A stretch of 8,895 nt of DNA, from positions 1-8,895 of the forward strand of contig JAAENB010001229.1 in assembly GCA_024224995.1 (NCBI GenBank), given 5' to 3'. The stretch is from a bacterium (lineage in GTDB: Bacteria; Spirochaetota; UBA4802; UBA5550). A program made the position numbers and the translations under genes. The notes beneath the pieces were generated by a model, which saw nothing but the letters and a program-made list of their open reading frames with translations, did no database searches and was not told the DNA's origin. Position 1 is the stretch's first letter. Each line of letters begins with the position of its first letter. Shown here piece by piece: positions 1-7,096 of the stretch.

Positions 1-84
1 ATGCCGGAGTGATGCCTCTGCGGGTTGTGAGGCTGTTTGAGCGGAGCGAGTTCCGAACGTTCTGCGGAGGCATCACTCCGGCAT
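1..84. repeat. Long inverted repeat at the window edge
   Basis: Bases 1-18 and 67-84 are perfect 18-bp inverted arms (ATGCCGGAGTGATGCCTC and its reverse complement). In RNA the pairing extends to about position 23/62 through G-U pairs. The loop of roughly 40 nt contains GAGCGGAGCGAGTTCCGAA, which is itself partly self-complementary. No T-run follows on either strand, so it is not a standard intrinsic terminator. It could still protect or end the rlmB transcript, which runs into it. The element begins exactly at base 1, so it may continue outside the window. A dispersed palindromic repeat or small non-autonomous element is the best reading. Confidence 0.75.
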
Positions 85-179
85 AGTTTACATTCCGGGT
101 TGATATACATTTTATTAAGCCCTGACCCTTTTCTTCCGGCTTTGCCGATCACCGATCACCCGGCCCACAGGGCCACCGA

Positions 180-944
180 TTACCTTCCCCCTGCCGGGTC
201 TGCCGCAGACAGAACCGCGTATAAAACAATTCCCGCTGCTACAGAGGCGTTCAAAGAATTTATCTTTCCTTTTAAGGGGATCCGGACTACGGCATCGCAT
301 TTTTCTTCGGTAAGACGCCGCATCCCTTTGCCCTCACTGCCAATGATTATAACAGCAGGGCGATATTTGTCAAGCCCGGAAAGCTCTTTATTGCCGTGGT
401 CACTGGTTCCGATGATCCAGAATCCTTCTTCCTTTGCTCTTTCAAGAAAGATCGATACATTGGCAATGGTGAGAATATCCACGTATGCCGTTGCCCCGGC
501 AGACGCTTTTACCACTGTGGCGTTGATGCCAGTGGAATTTGATTTTGGAATAATAATCCCGTCCACGCCGAGAGCTTCAGCAGTTCTGATTATGGACCCC
601 ACATTATGGGGATCGGTCAGCTGGTCCAGGAGAACAAGCACCCCTTTTTTCTCGGAAACCTTTGAGAGCATTTCCTTTTCATTTATTGCGTGACCCGTTC
701 GCGCGGAACCGGAAATGGAAAGGGCTACGCCCTGGTGCTTTGATGAGGTTCCCAGGCGGGAAAAAAAATCTTTCCCTTCTATGGATACCGCTATTTTTTT
801 TGCCCTGGCCGATCCGGTGATGGTTTCAATAATTTTACCATGGGCTTTTTGAGCGACATGGAGCCTGAGTCCCTTATTGGATGAGGCGTTCCTGATATAT
901 TCCAGAACCGGGTTTCTGCCAAAAATTATTTCTTCTTTATCCAC
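180..944 (-). CDS. rlmB: 23S rRNA (guanosine-2'-O)-methyltransferase, RlmB/TrmH family
   Basis: This 254-residue SPOUT-class enzyme uses S-adenosylmethionine to methylate a ribose 2'-OH. In Escherichia coli RlmB the target is G2251 of 23S rRNA. An N-terminal substrate-binding domain (FGRNPVLEYI at 8-17, KHQGVAL at 69-75) is followed by the knotted catalytic domain with all three family motifs: DPHNVGSIIRTAEALG (111-126; Asn114, Arg120), IGSEGKGM (201-208; Glu204) and IPLKGKINSLNASVAAGI (222-239). Length is close to the usual 240-250. The start is a GTG at 944-942 with AAAGGA about 9-10 nt upstream. It lies inside the last codons of cysS (19-nt overlap), so the two are co-transcribed and probably translationally coupled. 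The substrate could be another rRNA or tRNA ribose, because TrmH paralogues share these motifs, but the N-terminal domain favours RlmB. Confidence 0.92.
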   Translation of the reverse strand: MDKEEIIFGRNPVLEYIRNASSNKGLRLHVAQKAHGKIIETITGSARAKKIAVSIEGKDFFSRLGTSSKHQGVALSISGSARTGHAINEKEMLSKVSEKKGVLVLLDQLTDPHNVGSIIRTAEALGVDGIIIPKSNSTGINATVVKASAGATAYVDILTIANVSIFLERAKEEGFWIIGTSDHGNKELSGLDKYRPAVIIIGSEGKGMRRLTEEKCDAVVRIPLKGKINSLNASVAAGIVLYAVLSAADPAGGR

Positions 945-2356
945 CTGGTACCATCCTTTGTGTCTTCCAGAATTATGCCTTCGTCCAGGAGCATGGTCCG
1001 TATTTCGTCGGCTCTCTGAAAATTCTTTTCTTTTTTGGCTTCCAGCCGCTCATTGACCAGGTTGTCTATCCTGGCGGTGTCGATATCTTCATCATCTGCC
1101 TGAGAAAAAAAGATAAATCCAAACAGGGAATCGATCTTTTCCAGGGCTTCCATGATTGTAGCCCGGTCTGCTGTTGAAATTTTTTCTTCACCAATCAGTG
1201 AATTAACAGCGTGAATAAAATCAAAGAATATTCCCAGCCCCATTGATATATTAAGGTCGTCATCCAGGGCATTGGTGAAATCGGAAAACAGGGTCTCAAT
1301 GAGCACCCCCACATCGGGGTTTTTATCTCCCGTATTCTTTATATCGTTGAGCCGTACCAGGAGATTGTCTATACGCGAAAGGGCCTGGTCGGCCTGTTTG
1401 AGCCCGTCAAAAGTAAAATTCAGCTGTTTCCGGTAATGGGCCGAAAGCAACAGGTAGCGCATGGACCGGGGAGAGAATCCTTTGTCCAGCAGGTCTTTCA
1501 GGGTATAGAAATTCCCCTTTGATTTGGACATTTTTGAACCGTCCACAAGAAGGTGCTCGGCATGGACCCAGTGCCGCACGAAGGTATCACCATAGGCTGC
1601 TTCGCTCTGGGCAATTTCGTTCTCATGGTGGGGGAAAACCAGGTCAACCCCTCCTGTATGAATGTCGATAGTTGTTCCGAATATTTCCCGTACCATTGCG
1701 GAGCATTCAATATGCCAGCCCGGTCTTCCTTTTCCAAAGGGGGTATCCCAGGACGGTTCATTCTCTTTTGCCGCTTTCCACAGGGCAAAATCCCGCACAT
1801 CGTCTTTTTCATATTCATCAGTATCGTACCGGAGGCCGGTCTTGATCTCCCGGGTGTCGAGCCTGCTTAATTTTCCATAGGTATCGAACTTCGCGATGCT
1901 GAAATAGAGTGAGCCTTCTTTTTCATAAACAAGATCTTTTTTTTGCAGACTTTCAATGATGTCGATCATGGCATCAATAGAGTCCGTTGCCCGGGGGGAA
2001 TGCTCCACTGCTTCGATATTTAAGGTCTTGAGGTCGTTAAAAAATATTTCCGTGTACTTTTCCGTATATTCTTTGAGTGATATCCCTTCCTCAATGGCAC
2101 AGGCTATTGTCTTATCATCAACATCCGTGATGTTCATGGCATGGTTTACGGAAAATCCCCTGAATTTAAGATAGCGCCGCAGCAGGTCATTAAAGATAAA
2201 TGTCCTGAAATTACCGATATGCGCGTAGCTCCAGACCGTAGGTCCGCAGGAATATATGGTTACGGGAGCATAGTCATTAATTGACTCTTTCTTGTCTCCG
2301 CCCGGAATTAATTCTTCAACCATACCCGAAAGGGTATTATGTATTTTCAGTGTCAT
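926..2356 (-). CDS. cysS: Cysteinyl-tRNA synthetase
   Basis: Class I cytoplasmic aminoacyl-tRNA synthetase that charges tRNA-Cys using ATP. With the start chosen here it has 476 residues (E. coli has 461). Visible signatures are CGPTVW (37-42), the HIGH-type motif AHIGNFRTF (46-54), the zinc-ligand set Cys37, Cys218 (HIECSAM), His243 and Glu247 (FPHHENE), and KMSKSKGN (275-282). A helical anticodon-binding region and a C-terminal [18 protein letters not shown] segment (437-453), typical of the family, follow. The frame stays open upstream to 2482, but ATG 2356 is preferred. It has GGAG 6 nt upstream, the protein begins in family register (LKIHNTLSG), and the 42 extra upstream residues would be encoded across an inverted repeat and look non-coding. 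It is first in an operon with rlmB. Confidence 0.97.
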   Translation of the reverse strand: MTLKIHNTLSGMVEELIPGGDKKESINDYAPVTIYSCGPTVWSYAHIGNFRTFIFNDLLRRYLKFRGFSVNHAMNITDVDDKTIACAIEEGISLKEYTEKYTEIFFNDLKTLNIEAVEHSPRATDSIDAMIDIIESLQKKDLVYEKEGSLYFSIAKFDTYGKLSRLDTREIKTGLRYDTDEYEKDDVRDFALWKAAKENEPSWDTPFGKGRPGWHIECSAMVREIFGTTIDIHTGGVDLVFPHHENEIAQSEAAYGDTFVRHWVHAEHLLVDGSKMSKSKGNFYTLKDLLDKGFSPRSMRYLLLSAHYRKQLNFTFDGLKQADQALSRIDNLLVRLNDIKNTGDKNPDVGVLIETLFSDFTNALDDDLNISMGLGIFFDFIHAVNSLIGEEKISTADRATIMEALEKIDSLFGFIFFSQADDEDIDTARIDNLVNERLEAKKEKNFQRADEIRTMLLDEGIILEDTKDGTRWIKKK

Positions 2357-2372
2357 ATTTTTCTCCAGCAAA

Positions 2373-2400
2373 ATAGGGTATGCACACATGCATACCCTAT
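2373..2400 (-). promoter_or_regulatory. 11-bp perfect inverted repeat in the cysS leader (operator or leader hairpin)
   Basis: Arms ATAGGGTATGC (2373-2383) and GCATACCCTAT (2390-2400) are perfect complements around a 6-nt loop. Read on the minus strand, the second arm is followed by TTTT and then the cysS Shine-Dalgarno sequence, 17 nt before the start codon. The element overlaps the transcription start predicted from the neighbouring promoter candidate. It could be a dimeric-repressor operator, or an mRNA hairpin controlling cysS translation or early termination. The uridine run is too short for a strong terminator. Function is inferred only from position and symmetry. Confidence 0.6.
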
Positions 2401-2430
2401 CCCATACTTTAGAGGCAAAAGTATTGTCAA
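2401..2430 (-). promoter_or_regulatory. Candidate promoter for cysS-rlmB
   Basis: On the minus strand a perfect -35 hexamer TTGACA (2430-2425) is followed after 18 nt by TATGGG (2406-2401), a poor -10 hexamer. The predicted start lies around 2394, within the inverted repeat at 2373-2400. The weak -10 fits a regulated promoter, but it also lowers confidence. Confidence 0.4.
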
Positions 2431-2502
2431 ACCTTTTTTTATGGAGCTTTTTTTGACCAGGCGGCAGGCAGCGCTTGGGCATGCCGGTAAAAATAAAACT
2501 GC

Positions 2503-2530
2503 TTGACTGTATAATAAAACAATGTATTTT
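2503..2530 (+). promoter_or_regulatory. Candidate promoter for the DUF262 cassette
   Basis: TTGACT (2503-2508) and TATTTT (2525-2530) are separated by 16 nt in the AT-rich stretch before the cassette. A perfect TATAAT (2510-2515) also occurs but has no good -35 partner. AT-rich DNA produces such matches by chance, so the exact site is uncertain. A promoter somewhere in 2490-2591 is likely, because the cassette is divergent from cysS and has no upstream gene to read through from. Confidence 0.35.
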
Positions 2531-2591
2531 TTATAAAATACTACCTAAAAATCAAAATATTGAATAGTATTAACAAAGGCATTACTTTAAA

Positions 2592-3983
2592 ATGATAATA
2601 AAAGTAAGTACAACCAATAATGAAGAAATAAATATCATTCTTAATCGTCAAGAGACAAAAGAAGAAACCGGTACAATTTCATATGTTTGGGAAGGTAAAA
2701 TCGGTGATTTATGGCTAAAAATACATGAAGCCGGAAGCGGTTCTGTTTATGAAATAAAACAGGATCAGACTATAACTACCCCGCAGGATGAAATAATTGC
2801 TCAATTTAATAATCAAATAGCTTCTGTTATTGAAACCGAATCATCAGGAGTTGAAGATGAAGGAACTTCTGAGGCCGATATCAATGATCCCGAGCCTTAT
2901 CCCTATGATCCGGAGTTAATTCGTATTGAGCCTAAAAACTTTGGTGTTAATTTTGTTAATGAACTAATAGAAGAGGGAGAACTGGACCTGGCTCCCGATT
3001 TTCAGCGCCATTTTGTCTGGAAAGAATTAAAAAAAAGATCCCGGTTAATTGAATCTTTAATGCTGAGAATTCCTTTGCCGGTTTTTTATCTTGCTCAAGA
3101 TGAAGAAGGAAAATACCAGGTAATAGACGGGCTCCAGCGATTAACTGTAATCAACCAGTTTTTAAACAATAAATTCCAGCTTAAAAAACTGGAATATTTA
3201 AAAGAATGTGAAGGGCATTATTTCAATAAAAAGGGAGTAAAAAACAATATTGACCCAAAATACAGAAGGAGAATTACTCAAGCTCAATTGACTTTTAATG
3301 TTATTGATCCTCAAACTCCTATTCGGGTAAAATATGAAATTTTTAAGCGTATTAACCAGGGCGGGAAGCCTTTAAAGTCACAGGAGATACGGAACTGTAT
3401 GGCTTCTGTCAGGGCACGAAACTTTTTAAAGAAATTGGCGCAATCCAAAGAGTTTTTAAGGGCAACCGATTATAGTATTAGCGCTACAAGAATGCAGGAC
3501 CAGGAATTGGTTTTAAGATTTATCGGCTTTTATTTTCTCCGGCATTTAGAACAGGATTCTTTGAAATACACAGGGCATATGGATAATTTTTTAAATGATA
3601 CATTGACCATATTAAACAATAAAAGTGAATCAACATATGAATTGCTGCAAAAAACATTCTTTGATGCGATGAATAATGCAGCATACCTGTTTGGAAAGTA
3701 TGCTTTTCGTAAATGTTCTAAAAAAGATTTATTATCAACAGCACGGAAGCAGCTTATTAATAAGTCTCTTTTTACGACATGGTCGGTTCTCTTATCTGAA
3801 CATGATCCTGAAAATATTAAGAACTTAAATCAATCCAAATGTCTAAAAGAGCCTTTGGCATCTGAAATAGAAACAAACGGTAGATATTATGATGCTCTTA
3901 CAACCGGAACCAATGATCTAAGCAGGATTAACACATCATTTGATACAGCAAAAAATATTATAAACAGGTACTTAAAAAAGTAA
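2592..3983 (+). CDS. DUF262 (ParB/GmrSD N-terminal-like) domain protein
   Basis: 463 residues, first gene of a three-gene cassette. Residues 1 to about 75 form an unassigned, probably beta-rich N-terminal part (YVWEGKIGDLWLKIHE at 31-46). An acidic, proline-containing linker (about 80-110) follows. The DUF262 core then shows APDFQRHFVW (134-143), VIDGLQRLTVINQF (177-190) and FKRINQGGKPLKSQEIRN (251-268). This is the ParB-related nucleotide-binding fold found in GmrS, BrxU and SspE. The C-terminal half (about 270-463) is helical-looking and lacks a recognisable HNH/DUF1524 nuclease motif, so I do not call it a complete GmrSD enzyme. The likely role is an NTP-dependent sensor or regulator in a defence-type system (inference). 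The start ATG has AAAGG 12 nt upstream, a loose spacing. The gene is clearly AT-richer than cysS or fliG. The ATPase gene begins 1 nt after its stop. Confidence 0.85.
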   Translation: MIIKVSTTNNEEINIILNRQETKEETGTISYVWEGKIGDLWLKIHEAGSGSVYEIKQDQTITTPQDEIIAQFNNQIASVIETESSGVEDEGTSEADINDPEPYPYDPELIRIEPKNFGVNFVNELIEEGELDLAPDFQRHFVWKELKKRSRLIESLMLRIPLPVFYLAQDEEGKYQVIDGLQRLTVINQFLNNKFQLKKLEYLKECEGHYFNKKGVKNNIDPKYRRRITQAQLTFNVIDPQTPIRVKYEIFKRINQGGKPLKSQEIRNCMASVRARNFLKKLAQSKEFLRATDYSISATRMQDQELVLRFIGFYFLRHLEQDSLKYTGHMDNFLNDTLTILNNKSESTYELLQKTFFDAMNNAAYLFGKYAFRKCSKKDLLSTARKQLINKSLFTTWSVLLSEHDPENIKNLNQSKCLKEPLASEIETNGRYYDALTTGTNDLSRINTSFDTAKNIINRYLKK

Positions 3984-3984
3984 T

Positions 3985-5154
3985 ATGATAAACAATATAG
4001 GAATTAAAAATTTTAAATGTTTTCTTGACCAACCGGTAGAACTAAATAATTTAACTGTATTAGCTGGCGCTAATGGTGTGGGCAAGTCTACTGTAATCCA
4101 ATCATTACTTCTGGTGCGGCAAACTATTGATAAAATACGCCAGGATCTGGATATTTTAAGGAATAGTGACATTGATTTTTCAAAAGCTCATTATAATATA
4201 CATCTTAATGAAGCGTACAATTTAAACCTGGGAAATAGTAAATTTATTACATCAGCGAATACCGATGCTGAAAGATTTACGTTTACCGTATCTTTCCCGG
4301 AACAAACAGTCCCTTTTGAATACCTGGCATCAAATGAAAATCCCGAATTGTCGGCCAGGTTCAACTTGAATAAAAAGGTTCTGGAAAGCTTACAATCAAA
4401 TAAAAATTCTTCTTTACTTTCCGACTCCTTTCATTATCTTGCTGCGGAAAGAATTGGTCCAAGAGATAAACAGGATATCAGTGATCAAGAATTTTACAAT
4501 ACCGGGTACGGCGGCGAATATACCGGTTATGCGATTTATAAATCCGGGGATAGTCTCGTCGATGAAAAAAAATGCATCAATATAGAAGAGAAAGGTAAAC
4601 TCTTTCAAAAACAAGTAGAAGCCTGGATGGATTTAATTGTTCCCGGGGTTGAGATACTTCCCAAACTATTTGAAGAAATAAATGCCGTAAGAGTTGGGCT
4701 CAGAAAAAGAATGAGTGGTACCGATTATTTGCAGCCAGGTAATATTGGTTTTGGAATTACATATGTTTTACCCATAATTGTAAGCGGTTTAATTGCAAAA
4801 GAGAACTGTATGCTGATTGTTGAAAATCCTGAAGCTCATCTCCATCCTGCCGGGCAATCAAATATTGGTAAGTTTTTAGCCAGGATAGCCGCTTCGGGAG
4901 TTCAGGTTGTAATAGAGACTCATAGTGAACATATAATCAATGGGATCAGGTTAGCTATTTTAAAAGAGATTATTCCTCATAAAAATATTACTATAAATTT
5001 TTTTTGCCATGAAGAAAAAAACGCAACTCCTGATGTTAAAGCTATCTCCATTAATGAAAAAGCGGATCTGGATTTTTGGCCCAGGGGGTTCCTTGACCAG
5101 GAGGAAATTGATCTGGCCGAAATCTTTAAATTAAGCAGGTCCAAAAAGAAATGA
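3985..5154 (+). CDS. AAA/ABC-type ATPase with DUF3696-like C-terminus
   Basis: 389-residue soluble ATPase of the SMC/OLD-like family. The N-terminus opens with the typical IGIKNFKCF strand, followed by Walker A GANGVGKST (28-36). A YLAAERIGPR segment (151-160) and a degenerate ABC signature in GNIGFGITYVLP (252-263) come next. Walker B is MLIVENPEAHLHP (276-288), with Glu280 and Glu283 as candidate catalytic/metal residues. The H-loop is ETHSEHIING (311-320). The tail (about 345-385, DFWPRGFLDQEEIDLAEIF) resembles DUF3696. No TOPRIM nuclease domain is present, unlike OLD proteins, so any cleavage activity would have to come from a partner. The gap to the upstream stop is 1 nt (TAATATG) and no good Shine-Dalgarno is visible, so translation is probably coupled. 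It overlaps the next gene by 4 nt (ATGA). The proposed role is an ATP-driven sensor or assembly factor of the cassette. Confidence 0.88.
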   Translation: MINNIGIKNFKCFLDQPVELNNLTVLAGANGVGKSTVIQSLLLVRQTIDKIRQDLDILRNSDIDFSKAHYNIHLNEAYNLNLGNSKFITSANTDAERFTFTVSFPEQTVPFEYLASNENPELSARFNLNKKVLESLQSNKNSSLLSDSFHYLAAERIGPRDKQDISDQEFYNTGYGGEYTGYAIYKSGDSLVDEKKCINIEEKGKLFQKQVEAWMDLIVPGVEILPKLFEEINAVRVGLRKRMSGTDYLQPGNIGFGITYVLPIIVSGLIAKENCMLIVENPEAHLHPAGQSNIGKFLARIAASGVQVVIETHSEHIINGIRLAILKEIIPHKNITINFFCHEEKNATPDVKAISINEKADLDFWPRGFLDQEEIDLAEIFKLSRSKKK

Positions 5155-6038
5155 TCACGGAGTTCTACTTATTAAACTACTCCTTTCGTTATCAAGAAGG
5201 TATTACAATAGAGGATCTGGAAGAAAAAATAATGTCTTTATCCGACGATATAGAGTTTATTAGAAAAAATAATGAGAAGATATATAAACATTCTTCAATT
5301 TATGAAGAAGTTCTCTATCCGGGCCTGGTTTTGATGGATGTTCTGTATTATGAGAAAGGTAGTGTATTAAATAGAAATGTCAAAAAATCTTTATTAAAAA
5401 TAATTGACCGTTCGCCGGAAACATCATATACAATTGAAGAGATTATTGAACTCCTTGATACACACAATGAAAATAATATTTATGGATTATTATGTTTACA
5501 TAAAATTGAGGATATTGATCCTAAATATCTGGTTTATAACAAATATAATTGGTTAGATTTTCACCGGTTCTTCCTGGGCTTATACCCTATATCTGAAACC
5601 CATTTCTATAATGAATGTATAAAGTATTTTGAAAACATTTTTTTTCATGAAAGAATTGAGCAATCTTTAGCATCTCTGGAAAAAGGTTTCGCTTTTTTTC
5701 CTCAAGCAATTATTTATTGTTTGGCGGCTCTAAATGATAAATTTCGTGAATACTATATTTCTTCAAATCTCCAACAAAGTCTTGAATCTTTTTCTTCTGC
5801 TTGTTCAATCGAAACAACCTTAGAGGGAAATGTTGTTCGTAAACCCTCATTTACATTTGAATTTATTAAAAATCAATCTGAAAAGGAAAATATTTGTTGT
5901 GAGTCTCATATGAAACTTAGCAATAGTGATGCTTCCGGGGACTCAAAGTATTATTATAATAGAATCTATTTTCATCCGGGAAAATCAACTATTTACGATG
6001 GTAAAATTTTAGTGGGTCATATTGGAAAACATTTATGA
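5151..6038 (+). CDS. Unrecognised cassette protein with C-terminal CESH...NRIYF...GHIGKHL block
   Basis: 295 residues, third cassette gene, starting in the ATGA overlap with the ATPase stop. I do not recognise a named domain. Residues 1 to about 215 look mostly helical, with many Tyr, Phe, Glu and Ile. There is no signal peptide and no clear membrane span. The C-terminal 55 residues stand out: CCESHMKLSNSD (249-260), YYYNRIYFHP (267-276) and GKILVGHIGKHL (284-295), ending exactly at the stop. This dense Cys/Glu/His/Arg/Tyr content looks like a compact active or binding site. The strand pattern loosely recalls RelE-type toxins (RIYF followed by ILxGHxxKH), but that is only a pattern impression. 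As the sole protein of the set without an assignable sensor or NTPase role, it could be the effector. It is AT-rich and convergent with fliG, with 33 nt between the stops. Confidence 0.8.
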   Translation: MITEFYLLNYSFRYQEGITIEDLEEKIMSLSDDIEFIRKNNEKIYKHSSIYEEVLYPGLVLMDVLYYEKGSVLNRNVKKSLLKIIDRSPETSYTIEEIIELLDTHNENNIYGLLCLHKIEDIDPKYLVYNKYNWLDFHRFFLGLYPISETHFYNECIKYFENIFFHERIEQSLASLEKGFAFFPQAIIYCLAALNDKFREYYISSNLQQSLESFSSACSIETTLEGNVVRKPSFTFEFIKNQSEKENICCESHMKLSNSDASGDSKYYYNRIYFHPGKSTIYDGKILVGHIGKHL

Positions 6039-6071
6039 CCTGTTTTCTGTACAGGCAGCAACTCCGTATCT

Positions 6072-7094
6072 TCATTCAACATATACCTCGCCGTCCCTTC
6101 TGAGGGTAATAACACCGCTGTCGTTCAGCTCTCTCATAATGCCAACGATAATGCTTCTACAGTCATCAATTTCCGACAGGCGCAGCGGGCCCATCCGTCC
6201 AAGTTCCGTAACAACATCGGTGGCCCTGTTCCGGCTCATATTACGAACGAATTTAAACCGGATGTCGTCTCCTGCTCCTTTCAGGGCTTTGGCAACGAGA
6301 ATATCATCATTGATCTCGTCAATAAGGACTCGCATTTCCGTATTCGTAAGGGTAACAACGGCCTCAAAGGTGAAGATCTTGTTCCTGATCTCTTTTGAAA
6401 TGTCCGGAACTGATGAGTCAAAGTGCTCCATAAGCCGTTTTTCATCTTCCCCGGGCAGATGACCCAGGATATTCACCAGGGAATTTATTCCGCCGTTTGA
6501 AAGATCGGATAAAAGGTTCCCTTTTTCAAGAAACTCGTTGTAGCGTTTTTTTAGCGTCTCAGCAATCCTCACAACTGCTTCAGGGGAAATATTGGTCATT
6601 TTAGCCATTCGTATTGCAATCTCTTTTGCAAGGGGGCGGGGAAGCTGTCGCAAGATCGCGGCCGATTTGGGAGCGGGCAGGTGGCTAAGCGTAACCGTGA
6701 TCGTTTGCGGATGTTCATCCTTAAGAAAGGAGACCAGTACTTCCGGATCAATATCCGCTAAGAATTCGAATCCTTTTTCAAGGTTCAGCGCCTCCATTTT
6801 GCCAAGCAGTTCAGCGGCTTTTTCTTTGCCAAAGGCAGTGGTAAGAATATCCTTTGCTTTTTCTTCACCGCCGCGAACGGTATTTTTTGACTTTTTCAGG
6901 TCAATAAGGAATTCACCCACAAGATTTTCTTGATCTATGGGTGAGAGACCCTCTATTTTGGCAATTTCGATAGATATTTTCTCTATCTCTTCTTCGTCAA
7001 AGTTTTGTAATATCGCAGAAGCCTGCTCCCGGCCAAGGGCAATAAGAAGCGCTGCGGCCCGTTCAGCTCCTGTCATTTCATGGATCGGTTTCAT
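6072..7094 (-). CDS. fliG: Flagellar motor switch protein FliG
   Basis: 340-residue rotor (C-ring) protein that binds FliF through its N-domain, FliM through the EHPQ motif, and the stator through its C-domain. Visible parts are the N-domain (MTGAERAAALLIALG at 7-21), KDEHPQTITVTLSHLP (125-140, EHPQ at 127-130), the Gly-Gly linker SNGGINSLVNILGHLPG (199-215), and the C-domain with KALKGAGDD...FVRNMS and GPLRLSEIDD (302-311). The start is ATG 7094; a longer frame to 7214 only adds Lys/Arg-rich residues overlapping rnfB. A GGGGAA Shine-Dalgarno lies just upstream, inside the end of rnfB (gap 2 nt, TAACAATG). By a hand alignment to E. coli FliG, Lys264 and Arg297 are kept (Lys272, Arg305). Arg281 aligns to Asn289, Asp288 to Thr296 and Asp289 to Glu297. 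This suggests a divergent paralogue, and spirochaetes often have more than one FliG. Confidence 0.95.
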   Translation of the reverse strand: MKPIHEMTGAERAAALLIALGREQASAILQNFDEEEIEKISIEIAKIEGLSPIDQENLVGEFLIDLKKSKNTVRGGEEKAKDILTTAFGKEKAAELLGKMEALNLEKGFEFLADIDPEVLVSFLKDEHPQTITVTLSHLPAPKSAAILRQLPRPLAKEIAIRMAKMTNISPEAVVRIAETLKKRYNEFLEKGNLLSDLSNGGINSLVNILGHLPGEDEKRLMEHFDSSVPDISKEIRNKIFTFEAVVTLTNTEMRVLIDEINDDILVAKALKGAGDDIRFKFVRNMSRNRATDVVTELGRMGPLRLSEIDDCRSIIVGIMRELNDSGVITLRRDGEVYVE

Positions 7095-7096
7095 TG

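Noticed and set aside
1..110. Minus-strand open frame from ATG 110 to the window edge
   Set aside because: It consists mostly of the inverted repeat, has no Shine-Dalgarno, and its end is not visible.
137..174. Small hairpins CGGC-AAA-GCCG and GGCCC/GGGCC downstream of rlmB as terminators
   Set aside because: Stems are only 4-5 bp and neither is followed by a T-run on the minus strand.
37..693. Long plus-strand open frame opposite rlmB
   Set aside because: It is antisense to a gene with all three SPOUT methyltransferase motifs, and its own translation shows no recognisable domain.
2357..2482. Upstream extension of cysS by 42 codons
   Set aside because: It crosses the inverted repeat and promoter candidate, while ATG 2356 has a good Shine-Dalgarno and matches the family N-terminus.
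2592..3983. Complete GmrSD type IV restriction enzyme
   Set aside because: Only the DUF262 half is visible; no DUF1524/HNH motif is found in this protein or its two partners.
6039..6055. CCTGT/ACAGG inverted repeat between the convergent genes as a shared terminator
   Set aside because: It is a 5-bp stem with a 7-nt loop and no T-run on either side.
6022..6462. Plus-strand open frame spanning the cassette end and fliG
   Set aside because: Almost all of it is antisense to fliG coding sequence, and its product is Ser/Arg-rich with no motif.
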